A stretch of DNA of 6,479 nucleotides from NCBI GenBank assembly GCA_945911685.1, contig CAMEAW010000160.1, forward strand, positions 1 through 6,479. Reading direction: 5' to 3'. Made by a program: the position numbers and the translations under genes. The notes under the pieces are model-generated. The model was given only the letters and a program-made list of their open reading frames with translations, did no database searches and was not told where the DNA came from. This DNA comes from Bordetella parapertussis. GTDB taxonomy: Bacteria > Pseudomonadota > Gammaproteobacteria > Burkholderiales > Burkholderiaceae_B. This document shows, in pieces, positions 6,095-6,479 of this stretch (positions are counted from its first letter, which is position 1; every line of letters starts with the position of its first letter).

Positions 6095-6479
6095 CAACCG
6101 ACTATGCACTCAAGGTCACTGATCTCGTTGTGAACTACGGGATTGTGCCTGCTGTCAAAGGCATAAGTTTTTCAGTCGCTCGGGGAAAAATTACGACGAT
6201 CATTGGCTCGAACGGTTCGGGCAAATCTACAACGATGAAAGCACTGACTGGCTTGCTCCCTTCGCAAAGCGCAGGCGTCGAGCTTTTTGGCAAAAACATT
6301 AGTCACACAGAGACTGACGTCTTGGTCAAACAGGGACTGGTATTAGTGCCCGAGGGGCGACGTCTTTTTAAAAGCATGACCGTCACAGAGAACTTACAGA
6401 TGGGTGCTTTTCAGCGCTCAGACAAAGTGGCAATCGCCCGCGATTTTGAACAGACGTTGGAATATTTTCCTGCATTAAG
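6091..6479 (+). CDS. livF: ABC transporter ATP-binding protein, LivF family (cut by right edge)
   Basis: The ATG overlaps the livG stop (ATGA, 6091-6094), and 129 codons are open to the window edge, roughly the first half of a LivF protein. Walker A is GSNGSGKST (39-47). The Q-loop position carries the LivF-type sequence VPEGRRLF (86-93), with glutamate E88 where most ABC ATPases have glutamine, followed by MTVTENL. The signature motif, Walker B and H-loop lie beyond the edge, so completeness cannot be judged. It is expected to partner LivG to energise import. The four-base overlap implies translational coupling with livG; an AGGTAAG just upstream (6079-6085) may help initiation. Confidence 0.92.
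   Translation, partial: MTTDYALKVTDLVVNYGIVPAVKGISFSVARGKITTIIGSNGSGKSTTMKALTGLLPSQSAGVELFGKNISHTETDVLVKQGLVLVPEGRRLFKSMTVTENLQMGAFQRSDKVAIARDFEQTLEYFPAL

Overview
The window looks like an ordinary bacterial chromosomal segment dominated by solute transport. Moderate GC, Shine-Dalgarno sequences of the GGAGACAAAAATG type and the gene content fit a betaproteobacterium (Burkholderiales-like), but this is an impression from style, not a phylogenetic result.

Left part (1-1650, minus strand): the N-terminal 79 codons of one major facilitator superfamily (MFS) transporter run off the left edge. Behind it lies a complete second MFS transporter of about 418 residues. A 154-base spacer separates them. 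The region 1651-1791 is a divergent intergenic stretch with candidate promoters pointing both ways.

Middle (1792-2171, plus strand): a small DUF1330 protein (97 aa) with its own ribosome binding site, followed by a strong rho-independent terminator. It therefore looks like a stand-alone transcription unit.

Right part (2172-6479, plus strand): a branched-chain-amino-acid-type (HAAT/Liv) ABC importer operon in the order periplasmic binding protein, LivH permease, LivM permease, LivG ATPase, LivF ATPase (cut by the right edge). The exported binding protein captures the ligand in the periplasm. LivH and LivM form the membrane channel, and LivG and LivF hydrolyse ATP to drive uptake. The actual ligand (branched-chain amino acid, other amino acid, aromatic or other carboxylate, amide) cannot be read from the sequence.

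The most notable features are regulatory: a 10-bp hairpin with a T-run between the binding-protein gene and livH (probable partial terminator), a 7-bp perfect inverted repeat in the operon leader, and a TTG start codon for livH forced by an in-frame stop just upstream. livH/livM and livG/livF overlap by 8 and 4 bases, consistent with translational coupling. I found no CRISPR array, RNA gene, insertion sequence or evidence of a novel system.
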